A stretch of 14,292 nt of DNA from contig CALCOP010000027.1 in assembly GCA_937897365.1 (NCBI GenBank), positions 1 to 14,292 on the forward strand. Reading direction: 5' to 3'. The position numbers and the translations under genes were made by a program. The notes beneath the pieces were generated by a model. The model saw only the letters and a list, made by a program, of their open reading frames with translations. It had not been told where the DNA came from and searched no databases. Numbering within the stretch: the first letter of the stretch is position 1; the number at the start of each line of letters is the position of its first letter. This document shows positions 6,077 through 14,274 of this stretch, in pieces. This stretch comes from an uncultured euryarchaeote. GTDB taxonomy: Archaea; Thermoplasmatota; Poseidoniia; Poseidoniales; Poseidoniaceae.

Positions 6077-9000
6077 ATGCAAGGTGTGCGCCGCCCCATT
6101 TTCATGCTTGTCTTGCTGTTGATAACATCATTATCTCCGATTCTACATTCTGAACCTTCAGCTGAAGAGAATCAACTTGCTGAGAATCATTCTCCATCCG
6201 AAGCTGAGCGTTTGCAACTTGCCTCATCTCTATGGAACCATGCTGAATCAATACCTGTTGTCAATGTTGAACTGCGCGAATCGACTGGTATGCTGCGAAT
6301 ACAAGCTGGTGATTTTGATCCTCTACACTCAGATGGCCCATTGTTGGATGAATTCTTCACCGACCTTAATGATCCGACTCAAACCGCTTTGGGAATTCTT
6401 CAGTTGAATATTCACGATGGCGCTGTTCTTGAAGCACTCGCCAAACAGTATTCGATTACGCCTCTCGATTTCATTGCTGATGAGGGTTGGTTGATTCGCT
6501 TGCCATCCCCTGCCCTTCCGACACTTGCAGCATTGCATGATGATGAACGTGTTCGGTGGGCGGGTGTCCAGCACCCTGGATGGCGAGTTCACACATCGTT
6601 GCTTGAGCCGTCTTCCACGACTCACCTCGCACTTATCCCGTCATCAGATTTGGCACTTGGCGGTCTTGATACCCTCAGTCTTGATTTGGTGAAAATGGGA
6701 GCCAACGAAGCTTGGTGCGGGGTTGGTCTTTGTGAAGTGCATTACGATGCTTCGTTTCAATCGCTTTTACTCAACAACATCATGCGTGATGGTCGAATAA
6801 TATGGACGGAGCCTACAACCGGGTTCATCGTCCATAATGCCGTTGCTGGTGCTCTTTTGGGAGTCGGAAGTGTCAATTCGAATGCTTCCTTTACACTCGA
6901 TGGTTCAGGAGAAACGATTGCTATCTCCGACACGGGATTAGATCAAGATCACCCTGATATCGTCGGTCGTGTCGCGGGTGTTTACACGAACTTCGGACTT
7001 GACCCCTCTCCTTCTGATTCAAACACTGGGCATGGAACGCACGTTGCACTTTCTGCATTAGGAGATGGTTCAGGAGACTCATCTGCCCGAGGAATTGCAC
7101 CAAATGCCGACCTTGTCATGTATGCACTTGAACATGACCCTACCGGTGTTTTCGGTCGTTTAGGTTCGATCTATGACCTGTTGAATGATGCGCAACAAAA
7201 AACTGCAAGAATCGCAATCAACGCTTGGGGTTCAAATGGTAATTTCGGACACTACACTGCTGATTCCCGTTCAGTTGACCTTCTCGTCGATGACAAGAAT
7301 ACCGTTCTTCCATTGTTTTCAGTAGGCGACCGAGGTTCTCAAGGTGCTTCACAGGTCTCCGCTCCTGCAACGGCAAAGAATGTCTTGGCAGTTGGAACTT
7401 CAAATACAGGTCAATTGGCTGGGAGCGTAGCAAATATCTCAAGTCAAGGTCCGAGTCTTGATGGGCGAATTAAACCGGATATTGTTGCACCTGGAATGGA
7501 TATCTGCTCAGGACTTGCAGAAGAAGCCAAATCACCAGCTGGGTTCGGTTGTGCGACGGGTACCCATGCAGATGGCAGTAGCCTCTACATCTCTCTCTCT
7601 GGCTCTTCACACGCAACTGCAATTGCTGGCGGAGCTACGGCATTAGTCCGTGAATTTTTGCGAGAGGAAATGAATATCAATTCACCTTCTGCCGCTCTCA
7701 TAAAAGCAGTTGTCATAAACGGAGCCACAGATTTAGGCACCCCTGATATTCCAAATGCTGAGGAAGGATGGGGGCAACTCAACCTCGAGAGATCGGTCTT
7801 ACCAATGGATGGTTCAACTCCTTTGAACACATTTATTGACCAAAATAAGCAAATGGATGCGGGATTTGGATTACTCTACGCATTTGATCTTGACCCGAGC
7901 CATGGAATTGACATGACTCTTGTTTGGTCCGATGAACAAGGGAGTGCGAATGCGGCTCAATCAACACCACGATTGGTCAACGATTTGGATTTGATTCTTA
8001 TCGACCCATCGGGGAATGAATGGCTTGGGAATGATTTTTCAGCAGGATTTTCAACGACGGGCGGAACTGCAGATTCGATAAACAATGTTGAACGAATAAA
8101 GGTTGCACCGGGCGTTCTTACAACATCGGGTCAGTGGCAAGTCAAAGTTGTTCATCGCGGTGGGACCACCCAATCCTTTGGGCTGGTAATGGTTGCTTCC
8201 GCCACTCCAAATGCTCAATCGGATTTGGCGACCTATAACGGAAGTATCGTTCCATCATCCCAAGAACCGCTCAAGAACGATCTCATCACTTTACAACTCG
8301 GATGGATTAATCAAGGCACTCTTGCCTCAGACTCTTTCCACGTTACACTTGAAGACCTTACTGCAAATCAAACGCTTTTCGATGCAGACAGGCCGGGTCT
8401 TGGCGCAGGAATTGTCGACTCGTTTTTACTTCAGCATCAGTTTACTACGACTGGTACACACACCTTGCGTTTGAGTATTGACACTCTTAATCAAGTTCCT
8501 GAAATGAACGATGCCGTGGATGGCGTCGACAACAATGTTTGGACTCAAGACATCGAAGTGACTGCGCTTGGTGTACGGGTGGTCGCACTGGACTCGAGCG
8601 GTGTTGCACCCACGTCTGCTGAAGACCGTGCTGCTTCGGCAATCAAAACATTTGATGTTCTTAACGACACGGGGATAGACATACCTATCCACATTCTTCA
8701 CGAGGGTACGGGACAACAAAGTGTTACTCTTTCGGTAACGAACGTGCAAATGCCTCAGCCTGGGCGACCCGATTTCCTCCTTGCACCTGAAGATTATTGG
8801 ACAAAAAATGTTTCTGAAATAGGACCTTATGTCGTCCAAGGTCAAGGCGAGACAGGTGATTTCAAAATGCTCACAGTTCATCTTGAAAACGAATATGCGG
8901 ACTTAAGCGATCCATCAGCCCCCCGTTATGCCAGAGCAGGAACATTTGTTGTCGATATCATTGCTCGCTATCAAGCCCAGCCTACTGTATCTCACACGCA

Positions 9001-11050
9001 ACGTGTGACAATTGTTGTTCCCGAAGTGAATGCAGTCAATATTGGTGCTGCTGGGGTTACTGGCCTTTCAGCAGCACCCGGTGATTCCACTGGATTTGTC
9101 ATTTCAGTGATGAATATTGGAAACACGCCAGGCCAATATACCGTTTCATGTTCTTCAGAAAATCGCTGGCAAGTTATGCTCGGAGGGTCAAATTCATCCA
9201 CGCTTGAGTTTGAGCCACTCAATATCAAGGAATCTTTGCCGATGTATATTCGGATTTTTGTCCCACCAGTTTCGAATGGTGTTCCCGTTTCTGGTTCAAC
9301 AGATACTGTGACCTGTTGGGTCAATTCTCAAAATGATCCAACAATGAATTTCACTCAATCAGTTGATGTACTTGTTCTCCCTCAAGAATCATTTGAAAGT
9401 GACCTGTACGATGACTTAGGAGCTATCGGCCCATCAGCAATCAATCGGAATGTATTGGTCGACACCGGCGAGCAGGTTTCACTGAATCTAACGGTAGAAA
9501 ACACCGGAAACACTGCCCTTGATTTGGACGTCGTGATTCAGCCTTCAAACCCATTGTGGCCGATAGAAGTATCCTACCAAGACCAAAAAGACAGCCGGAA
9601 AATATCTCTCAGTCTTGCTGGCGGTGAAAGCACGACAGTCAATTTCATCTTTGGGGTTCCACCAGTTGCTGAAGAAGGAGAAGTCAACAATTTCGTTATT
9701 CGGACCGAAATGGATGCACAGAATTTTGTCTCGAATACAACGGTTCTCAAGGTGAGGGACGATCTTTCTATGGAACTTAGTGGACCTTCCGGTGGAGTGA
9801 TACCAACTGTGATATCCTCTGAATTTTCATTTGGTGAATTCCAAATTACTAACACCGGTAACGCCCCCCTCTCTCTGAATTGGAGCAATGGGCTTGCACC
9901 AGATGGATGGACTGTTGGCTTTGCAAACCCGAGTAACTACATCGAACCTCGAGAGCAACGGACAGTTCGTCTCGGTTTCATTCCTCCACCCAACACACTT
10001 GCTACTGAGAAAGCATTTGAGATCGTTGTAACCGCATCAGGATTCAATGACGGGCGTATGATTCAAAGTTCGGTAACGGTAGAAGTGTCTGTGTTGGCTT
10101 CTTCTTTTGCGAACATTACAGTTGAAGATTCTTCAATTTCTCCGTTTATTCTCGTCACACGTGGTGAAACAGTCACGCAGAATATAGTGATTCGGAATGA
10201 TGGGAACATTCCTCTTAGTGGTGAGGTTTTGAGCGAAGTCTTGAATGCTGAAGGAAACAGTTCTGGAGCGTGGGATGTTACCTGCTTACCATCAAGTGTG
10301 ACATCAATTGCAGTTGGAGAACAAGCGGTAATTCGGGTCGATTTAACTCCATCGAATGATGCAAGTAAAGGGAAAGTCATGACTACAATTTCCCTCGTAT
10401 CTGGTGAGAATATTTACGGGACTCTGGCAATAGAATCCTCTGTTGATTCTGCTGAGGGTACCGAAGGCTTGCTCAGCTTTTTACCGCTTTATGTGTCTAT
10501 CCCTCTCATCGGAGTGCTCCTGATTACCGCAGTGGTTCTTGCCTTGAGAATGAAAAAGAGCGGTGAATTAACAGATTCTGGGGACGAACTTGTCGCGCCC
10601 GATGCCTTTGTCAGTCCTGATGACCTTGGTACGAGAAGAGAGAGTGCTTTGGATATCGGACACGCTGTTGACGATCTCGCCAGTGGTGAAGTGTCATCGG
10701 ATGAGATTGCTGCTGCGCTTGCGCAATCACTGCAGATGCCTACACCGCCGGTAGCAGTCGTTCCAATCGGATTGCCGCCAACAGGTATGCCCCCGCAACC
10801 ACTTCCGCTCGGAATGCCGCCAGCTGGTCTGCCGCCCAAATCTGTTCCAGCATTACCCTTGCCTCTCCCAGCACCATCGCCAGCCCCATTACCTGCGCCA
10901 ACTGCTGTACCCGCTGTTGCACCTACTCCACTACCAGCCCCAACCCCAATTCCAGCACTCGGGCCACCCCTTCCAGCTACTGGGTTGCCTACTGGGTGGA
11001 CAATGGAGCAGTGGCAACATTACGGTCAGCAATGGTTGGACCGGCAGTAA
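6077..11050 (+). CDS. Giant membrane-anchored KP-43-like subtilisin (S8) protease with CARDB and Ig-like repeats
   Basis: A 1657-residue exported serine protease. Order: signal peptide (RRPIFMLVLLLITSLSPILH); pro-region about 30-275 with two similar halves; S8 domain about 275-575 with catalytic D285 (ISDTGLDQDHPDI), H319 (GHGTHVA) and S511 (SGSSHATA); a jelly-roll C-domain to about 712 (TPRLVNDLDLILIDPSGNEW), as in KP-43; a CARDB-like domain about 715-825; then four Ig-like repeats, each with an 'N-x-GN' motif (MNIGNTPGQY, VENTGNTALDLDV, ITNTGNAPLSLNW, IRNDGNIPLSGEV). A single membrane helix lies at about 1469-1492 and is followed by RMKKSG, so the C-terminus should be cytoplasmic. The tail has an acidic/helical part, a Pro-rich linker (1554-1639) and ends GWTMEQWQHYGQQWLDRQ. 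Many N-x-S/T sequons are present outside. Odd: the oxyanion-hole Asn is Asp (FSVGDRGS, D418). ATG 6077 was chosen because the signal peptide starts there; the GTG at 6008 would put the hairpin inside the coding region. Confidence 0.93.
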   Translation: MQGVRRPIFMLVLLLITSLSPILHSEPSAEENQLAENHSPSEAERLQLASSLWNHAESIPVVNVELRESTGMLRIQAGDFDPLHSDGPLLDEFFTDLNDPTQTALGILQLNIHDGAVLEALAKQYSITPLDFIADEGWLIRLPSPALPTLAALHDDERVRWAGVQHPGWRVHTSLLEPSSTTHLALIPSSDLALGGLDTLSLDLVKMGANEAWCGVGLCEVHYDASFQSLLLNNIMRDGRIIWTEPTTGFIVHNAVAGALLGVGSVNSNASFTLDGSGETIAISDTGLDQDHPDIVGRVAGVYTNFGLDPSPSDSNTGHGTHVALSALGDGSGDSSARGIAPNADLVMYALEHDPTGVFGRLGSIYDLLNDAQQKTARIAINAWGSNGNFGHYTADSRSVDLLVDDKNTVLPLFSVGDRGSQGASQVSAPATAKNVLAVGTSNTGQLAGSVANISSQGPSLDGRIKPDIVAPGMDICSGLAEEAKSPAGFGCATGTHADGSSLYISLSGSSHATAIAGGATALVREFLREEMNINSPSAALIKAVVINGATDLGTPDIPNAEEGWGQLNLERSVLPMDGSTPLNTFIDQNKQMDAGFGLLYAFDLDPSHGIDMTLVWSDEQGSANAAQSTPRLVNDLDLILIDPSGNEWLGNDFSAGFSTTGGTADSINNVERIKVAPGVLTTSGQWQVKVVHRGGTTQSFGLVMVASATPNAQSDLATYNGSIVPSSQEPLKNDLITLQLGWINQGTLASDSFHVTLEDLTANQTLFDADRPGLGAGIVDSFLLQHQFTTTGTHTLRLSIDTLNQVPEMNDAVDGVDNNVWTQDIEVTALGVRVVALDSSGVAPTSAEDRAASAIKTFDVLNDTGIDIPIHILHEGTGQQSVTLSVTNVQMPQPGRPDFLLAPEDYWTKNVSEIGPYVVQGQGETGDFKMLTVHLENEYADLSDPSAPRYARAGTFVVDIIARYQAQPTVSHTQRVTIVVPEVNAVNIGAAGVTGLSAAPGDSTGFVISVMNIGNTPGQYTVSCSSENRWQVMLGGSNSSTLEFEPLNIKESLPMYIRIFVPPVSNGVPVSGSTDTVTCWVNSQNDPTMNFTQSVDVLVLPQESFESDLYDDLGAIGPSAINRNVLVDTGEQVSLNLTVENTGNTALDLDVVIQPSNPLWPIEVSYQDQKDSRKISLSLAGGESTTVNFIFGVPPVAEEGEVNNFVIRTEMDAQNFVSNTTVLKVRDDLSMELSGPSGGVIPTVISSEFSFGEFQITNTGNAPLSLNWSNGLAPDGWTVGFANPSNYIEPREQRTVRLGFIPPPNTLATEKAFEIVVTASGFNDGRMIQSSVTVEVSVLASSFANITVEDSSISPFILVTRGETVTQNIVIRNDGNIPLSGEVLSEVLNAEGNSSGAWDVTCLPSSVTSIAVGEQAVIRVDLTPSNDASKGKVMTTISLVSGENIYGTLAIESSVDSAEGTEGLLSFLPLYVSIPLIGVLLITAVVLALRMKKSGELTDSGDELVAPDAFVSPDDLGTRRESALDIGHAVDDLASGEVSSDEIAAALAQSLQMPTPPVAVVPIGLPPTGMPPQPLPLGMPPAGLPPKSVPALPLPLPAPSPAPLPAPTAVPAVAPTPLPAPTPIPALGPPLPATGLPTGWTMEQWQHYGQQWLDRQ
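10736..10993 (+). repeat. Low-complexity Pro/Ala/Leu-rich coding segment
   Basis: Within the subtilase gene, about 86 codons are dominated by CCN (Pro), with units such as GLPPTGMPP, LPLGMPPAGLPP, PLPAPSPAPLPAPT and PTPLPAPTPIPALGP. It is an extended linker joining the juxtamembrane helical part to the conserved-looking terminal 18 residues. Unit sequence and length vary, so it is low complexity rather than an exact tandem repeat; length variation between strains is expected. Confidence 0.85.
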
Positions 11051-11065
11051 TTCTCACGCACATCT

Positions 11066-11073
11066 CTAATATG
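11066..11073 (+). promoter_or_regulatory. TATA-like box before adk
   Basis: CTAATATG is centred about 25 nt before the adk ATG, in the 43-nt gap after the subtilase stop. No Shine-Dalgarno is seen before adk. Together these suggest a leaderless transcript for adk and the genes behind it. The core is short and could be chance. Confidence 0.4.
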
Positions 11074-11093
11074 AAGCGCCACAAGGGCCGACC

Positions 11094-11723
11094 ATGAGCA
11101 GCATTGTATTGTTTGGACCTCCGGGTGCAGGAAAAGGTACGCAAGCAGAGAGGATTATGGATGCAACGGGCTTGCCACAAGTGTCAACTGGCGATATGTT
11201 GCGTGCTGCTGTCAAGGCAGGAACCGAAACTGGAATGGTTGCAAAGGGATTCATGGAATCGGGTCAACTCGTCCCTGATTCTGTCATCATTGATCTTATC
11301 AAAGATAGAATTCTTGAGGATGACGCTAAAAATGGTGTTATGTTTGATGGATTTCCTCGAACCATTCCCCAGGCTGAAGCATTGGCTGAAATAACCCCTG
11401 TAACCCACGTTATCGCAATTGAGGTACCTGATGAGAGAATTGTTGAGCGCATCTGCGGCCGGTATTCTTGCGCAAATTGTGGCAGTGTTTTCCACGATTT
11501 ATTCAACCCGATAGGTGATGACGGTTGTGGATGTGAAAAGTGGCAGGAGAAACGCCGGTCGGATGACAACGAGGCGACCGTTAACTCTCGATTGAATACC
11601 TACCATGAACAGACATCTCCTCTTGCCGAGTGGTATCGAAGCAAAGGCATTTTTCATGCCGTGAATGGTGACAGAGCAATTGATGAAATTACCGTAGATA
11701 TCCTTGCAGTACTTGAGCGATGA
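11094..11723 (+). CDS. adk: Adenylate kinase, long form with zinc-type lid
   Basis: It interconverts ATP + AMP and 2 ADP in the cytoplasm. The 209-residue protein is of the bacterial-style AdkE family, not the short archaeal AdkA family. The P-loop is GPPGAGKGT (8-16); STGDMLR (31-37) and the nucleotide-binding FDGFPRT (84-90) are intact. The lid is the long form: GRYSCANCGSVFH (122-134) supplies C126 and C129, and the second half is DGCGCEKWQEKRRSDDN (143-159). The usual second Cys-x2-Cys (or Cys-x2-Asp) is C145-x-C147 here, so zinc binding may be altered. RSDDNEATVNSRL keeps the catalytic lid arginine and aspartates. ATG 11094 gives the standard start MSSIVLFGPPGAGKG. It is followed 9 nt later by the RNase P protein gene, whose GGTGA directly follows the adk stop codon. 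Confidence 0.95.
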   Translation: MSSIVLFGPPGAGKGTQAERIMDATGLPQVSTGDMLRAAVKAGTETGMVAKGFMESGQLVPDSVIIDLIKDRILEDDAKNGVMFDGFPRTIPQAEALAEITPVTHVIAIEVPDERIVERICGRYSCANCGSVFHDLFNPIGDDGCGCEKWQEKRRSDDNEATVNSRLNTYHEQTSPLAEWYRSKGIFHAVNGDRAIDEITVDILAVLER

Positions 11724-11732
11724 GGTGAACTT

Positions 11733-12089
11733 TTGAGTCCTCGAAACAAACGTCGTCGAAAAGGTCAGAACGACAGGCGGGAATATGCTCGAATAAGTCA
11801 AGTGCGTTTGATTAAGATCCTTGAGTCGCCCTCGCAACACCACTCACAGCTCGTTCAGTCAAGTGTCCGCCACCTGGTCAAACTTTCCAAACGTCACCGT
11901 ATCCCAATACCGATTCGTGCGCGCCACTTATTTTGTCGACGGTGTCTCACTCCATACCACTACGGTGAGAATGTTCGAGTGAGAATTCTCGCAGGTCAAA
12001 GAACGGTGACATGTATGACATGTTCTTCTACACATCGTTACGGTGGGGGCCCGAAATCACATCGAAGAAATGGCTCTAAACCTTCCTAA
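11733..12089 (+). CDS. rnp4: Ribonuclease P protein component 4 (Rpr2/Rpp21 family)
   Basis: A protein subunit of archaeal RNase P, which trims the 5' leader of pre-tRNA; the family pairs with Rpp29. The 118-residue protein is very basic. The N-terminal part, with two predicted helices (about 15-58, ARISQVRLIKILE and LVQSSVRHLVKLSKRHRI), is followed by IRARHLFCRRC (61-71) and VTCMTCSSTHRY (92-103). C68-x2-C71 and C94-x2-C97 form the zinc ribbon typical of Rpr2/Rpp21. The start is TTG at 11733, supported by GGTGA 4 nt upstream that overlaps the adk stop region (TGAGGTGAACTT-TTG). No in-frame ATG exists near the N-terminus. It is followed by the CRM gene; this pairing (Rpr2 next to a YhbY-like protein) recurs in archaea as I recall it. 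Confidence 0.9.
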   Translation: MSPRNKRRRKGQNDRREYARISQVRLIKILESPSQHHSQLVQSSVRHLVKLSKRHRIPIPIRARHLFCRRCLTPYHYGENVRVRILAGQRTVTCMTCSSTHRYGGGPKSHRRNGSKPS

Positions 12090-12132
12090 GTTCTCTTCGG
12101 TCACATACTTGAATAAGAGTGCTTTCGGGTTG

Positions 12133-12408
12133 ATGAACACGATGGGTAGTGACATTCCAGAATCCATTCGGCGGGAGGCAATGTCTCGTGATTTTCAAGC
12201 GACCATTCGTGTCGGAAAATCTGGTATTACCGAAACACTCGTTTCTGAAATTGAATCTCAATTAGAAAAGCGTAGCCTGGTTAAAATAAAATTAAATCGC
12301 GGACTGTTTGAGCGAAAAGATGTTTCAGATGTCTGGAAATACCTTTCTGAGCAAACAAATTCGACTGTTGTTTTGGCTCGTGGAAATGTCGGCGTTCTTT
12401 GGCGATAA
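12133..12408 (+). CDS. CRM-domain (YhbY-like) RNA-binding protein
   Basis: A small protein of the YhbY/CRM family, which binds RNA through an IF3-C-like fold and in bacteria associates with pre-50S ribosomal particles. The 91-residue protein carries the loop signature IRVGKSGITETLVSEIESQL (25-44, equivalent to the GxxG-type 'IGKNGLT' motif), VKIKLNRG (50-57), and the terminal LARGNVGVLWR (81-91; 'GRVAVLYR' in relatives). It is essentially a single domain. Start choice is uncertain: ATG 12133 gives the usual compact size, ATG 12142 is three codons later, and ATG 12070 would add 21 residues and overlap the RNase P gene by 20 nt. No good Shine-Dalgarno precedes any of them. It sits behind the RNase P protein gene and about 30 nt before the transporter, and the group is likely co-transcribed. 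A role in tRNA or rRNA maturation is inferred from the neighbour. Confidence 0.87.
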   Translation: MNTMGSDIPESIRREAMSRDFQATIRVGKSGITETLVSEIESQLEKRSLVKIKLNRGLFERKDVSDVWKYLSEQTNSTVVLARGNVGVLWR

Positions 12409-12437
12409 GCAAGTATCTTCAAGGAAATACTCAAGTG

Positions 12438-14219
12438 ATGATTTCATTACGCATTGCTATGAAGGCAGGTATGTTGCTTGGCAGCCACCGACGGCACATA
12501 TCTCAGTACATTGCTCTGGGACTCTTGGCATTTACTGGAACAATGATGTTTACGAGTAATTCTTTAGCCGCTGGCTCTTCTTCGAGTTCCTCGCCATTCA
12601 CCGATATTGAAAACTCGCAAGCAGTGTGGGTAGGTTTAGGAATTCTTCTCGGTGTATATGCTCTCATTATCACCGAAGTCGTGCACAGAACCTTAGCAGC
12701 TGCAGTCGGTGGCCTTTTGGCAATCCTTGCCCTCTGCTTTTACTCTGAGCAAGCATTCACGCTCGGAGAAGTAACAACACTCATCGATTGGGAGACCATT
12801 GGGTTACTGCTCGGAATGATGGTAATGGTTGGAATTCTTTCTCATACCGGTCTCTTTGAGTGGTTTGCTGTGCAAGCATACAAACGCAGTGGCGGCTCTG
12901 TCTGGACGCTTGTTGTGATTTTGTGCTCTGTCACTGCTGTGCTCTCAGCATTCTTGGATAACGTTACTACAATGTTGCTCTTGACTCCGGTTACAATCCA
13001 ACTTGCGAAAGTTCTCGATATTAAACCGGTGCCGCTGCTCATCTCCGAGGTTCTATTTTCAAACATCGGCGGCGCAGCGACCATGATTGGAGACCCTCCG
13101 AACATCATGATTGGCTCAGGACTCTCATCTGCGGCAATCGAAAAAGCTGCTATGAAGCAAGAAGGACTCGCTCAGGAAGGCTATCTCGATTTAGTGAGTT
13201 CCGGTGTGACTTTCAATGATTTCATCATTGAGATGGCTCCTGGTATCTTAATGACGGTTGTTCCAAGTTTCATGTTTTTGAAATGGTTTTACGCTGAAGA
13301 ATTCTCGGGAAGCCGTATTCGAGATATCGCAGAACTTGAGGCAAAATACGGAATTAAGGATGCTGCAATGCTCAAGGTGAGTGGTGCAATTCTAACCTTG
13401 GTTGTTCTCAACTTTTTCCTCCACCCGATTACTCACATCGCTGTTTCTTGGATTGCATTGGTAGGTGCAGTTGTCATGCTACTTGCAACTGACCGTCATG
13501 AACTTGAACAACCGTTAGAACACGTTGAGTGGACCACACTCCTTTTCTTTGCAGGACTTTTCGTATTGGTTCATGCATTACAGTATCTTGGTGTCATTTC
13601 TTTCATAGGTGAATACGTGACGAAAGGAATTGAGCTGTTTGGCTCTGATGCTGAAGGTGATGTTGTTCGCCTCGCAGCAGCCGTTTTGATCATACTTTGG
13701 GTCTCTGCTATAGCCTCCGCATTTATCGACAATATTCCCTATACTGCTACTATGATTCCAGTCGTCCTGCAGATTTCATATGAACTCAATATCGACCTTA
13801 ATCCCTTGATTTGGGCACTCGCCTTTGGCGCATGTTTGGGCGGCAATGGTACTCTCATTGGTGCTTCAGCGAATGTCGTAACTGCAGGTATGTCTGAAGA
13901 AGCAGGTTATCCAATTTCATTTAATGAATTTTTCAAAGCAGGTTTCCCTATCATGATACTTACCACTGCAATTGTATCCTTTTACATGATCTTGGTCTAT
14001 GTTGTTGGCGCAGACGGTGGAGCAACTACATGGAAACTCGTTCTTACTGCAATTACACTGTTTGGAATTATTTGGCAGGTTGCAAGAGGTCGCTCGAAGG
14101 GCAAGAGTTTTGCAGAATCATTAGTTGATGATGATTCTGAGGAAATTATGGACGCTGTTGAAAACCTCGTTGATATTGTTGTTCGCAATGTTCCGGGTCG
14201 CTCTGATTCCGAAGAGTGA
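12438..14219 (+). CDS. ArsB/P-protein-type ion transporter (IT superfamily)
   Basis: A polytopic membrane protein, 593 residues from this start, with about 11-13 hydrophobic segments. The two halves carry matching motif pairs: FLDNVTTMLLLTPV (from residue 172) then IGGAATMIGDPPNIMIG (from 210), and FIDNIPYTATMIPVV (from 429) then LGGNGTLIGASANVVTAG (from 467). The 38-residue spacing is identical in both, the internal duplication typical of the ion transporter superfamily (ArsB, NhaD, CitMHS, OCA2/P protein). The sequence is closest in style to P-protein/ArsB-like members; the substrate (sodium/proton, arsenite or an organic anion) cannot be told. There is no ArsA or ArsR nearby, so arsenite resistance is not indicated. 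The N-terminus has a hydrophobic stretch ending TSNSLAA before a Ser-rich run, possibly a cleaved signal. The C-terminus is acidic and hydrophilic. Starts at 12399 (TTG), 12459 and 12471 (ATG after AAGGCAGGT) are alternatives. Confidence 0.9.
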   Translation: MISLRIAMKAGMLLGSHRRHISQYIALGLLAFTGTMMFTSNSLAAGSSSSSSPFTDIENSQAVWVGLGILLGVYALIITEVVHRTLAAAVGGLLAILALCFYSEQAFTLGEVTTLIDWETIGLLLGMMVMVGILSHTGLFEWFAVQAYKRSGGSVWTLVVILCSVTAVLSAFLDNVTTMLLLTPVTIQLAKVLDIKPVPLLISEVLFSNIGGAATMIGDPPNIMIGSGLSSAAIEKAAMKQEGLAQEGYLDLVSSGVTFNDFIIEMAPGILMTVVPSFMFLKWFYAEEFSGSRIRDIAELEAKYGIKDAAMLKVSGAILTLVVLNFFLHPITHIAVSWIALVGAVVMLLATDRHELEQPLEHVEWTTLLFFAGLFVLVHALQYLGVISFIGEYVTKGIELFGSDAEGDVVRLAAAVLIILWVSAIASAFIDNIPYTATMIPVVLQISYELNIDLNPLIWALAFGACLGGNGTLIGASANVVTAGMSEEAGYPISFNEFFKAGFPIMILTTAIVSFYMILVYVVGADGGATTWKLVLTAITLFGIIWQVARGRSKGKSFAESLVDDDSEEIMDAVENLVDIVVRNVPGRSDSEE

Positions 14220-14249
14220 TACGAGAAAGCGTTGAGTTGAAGTGCTGTC

Positions 14250-14274
14250 CACTGCTCGTTGTGCTGAGGCAGTG
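14250..14274 (+). terminator. Possible weak stem-loop after the transporter
   Basis: CACTGC and GCAGTG form a 6-bp stem around a 13-nt loop, about 30 nt after the transporter stop. No strong T tract follows before the window edge. It is marginal; the remaining bases 14220-14292 hold no other feature that I can support. Confidence 0.2.

Noticed and set aside
8426..8881. 151-codon minus-strand frame opposite the protease
   Set aside because: Antisense to a clearly coding Ig/CARDB region; Cys- and Arg-rich composition is typical of a reverse-frame artefact.
10736..10993. CRISPR or tandem DNA repeat suggested by the CC-rich repetitive tract
   Set aside because: There are no constant-length repeats and spacers; the repetition is explained by Pro codons in an open reading frame.
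12399..12437. TTG start at 12399 for the transporter
   Set aside because: It overlaps the end of the CRM gene by 10 nt and has no GGTGA site; ATG starts at 12438 or 12471 are more likely.
12438..14219. Arsenite efflux (arsB) assignment
   Set aside because: The superfamily fit is good, but no arsA, arsR or arsC neighbour is present and the family covers several substrates, so a specific name is not justified.
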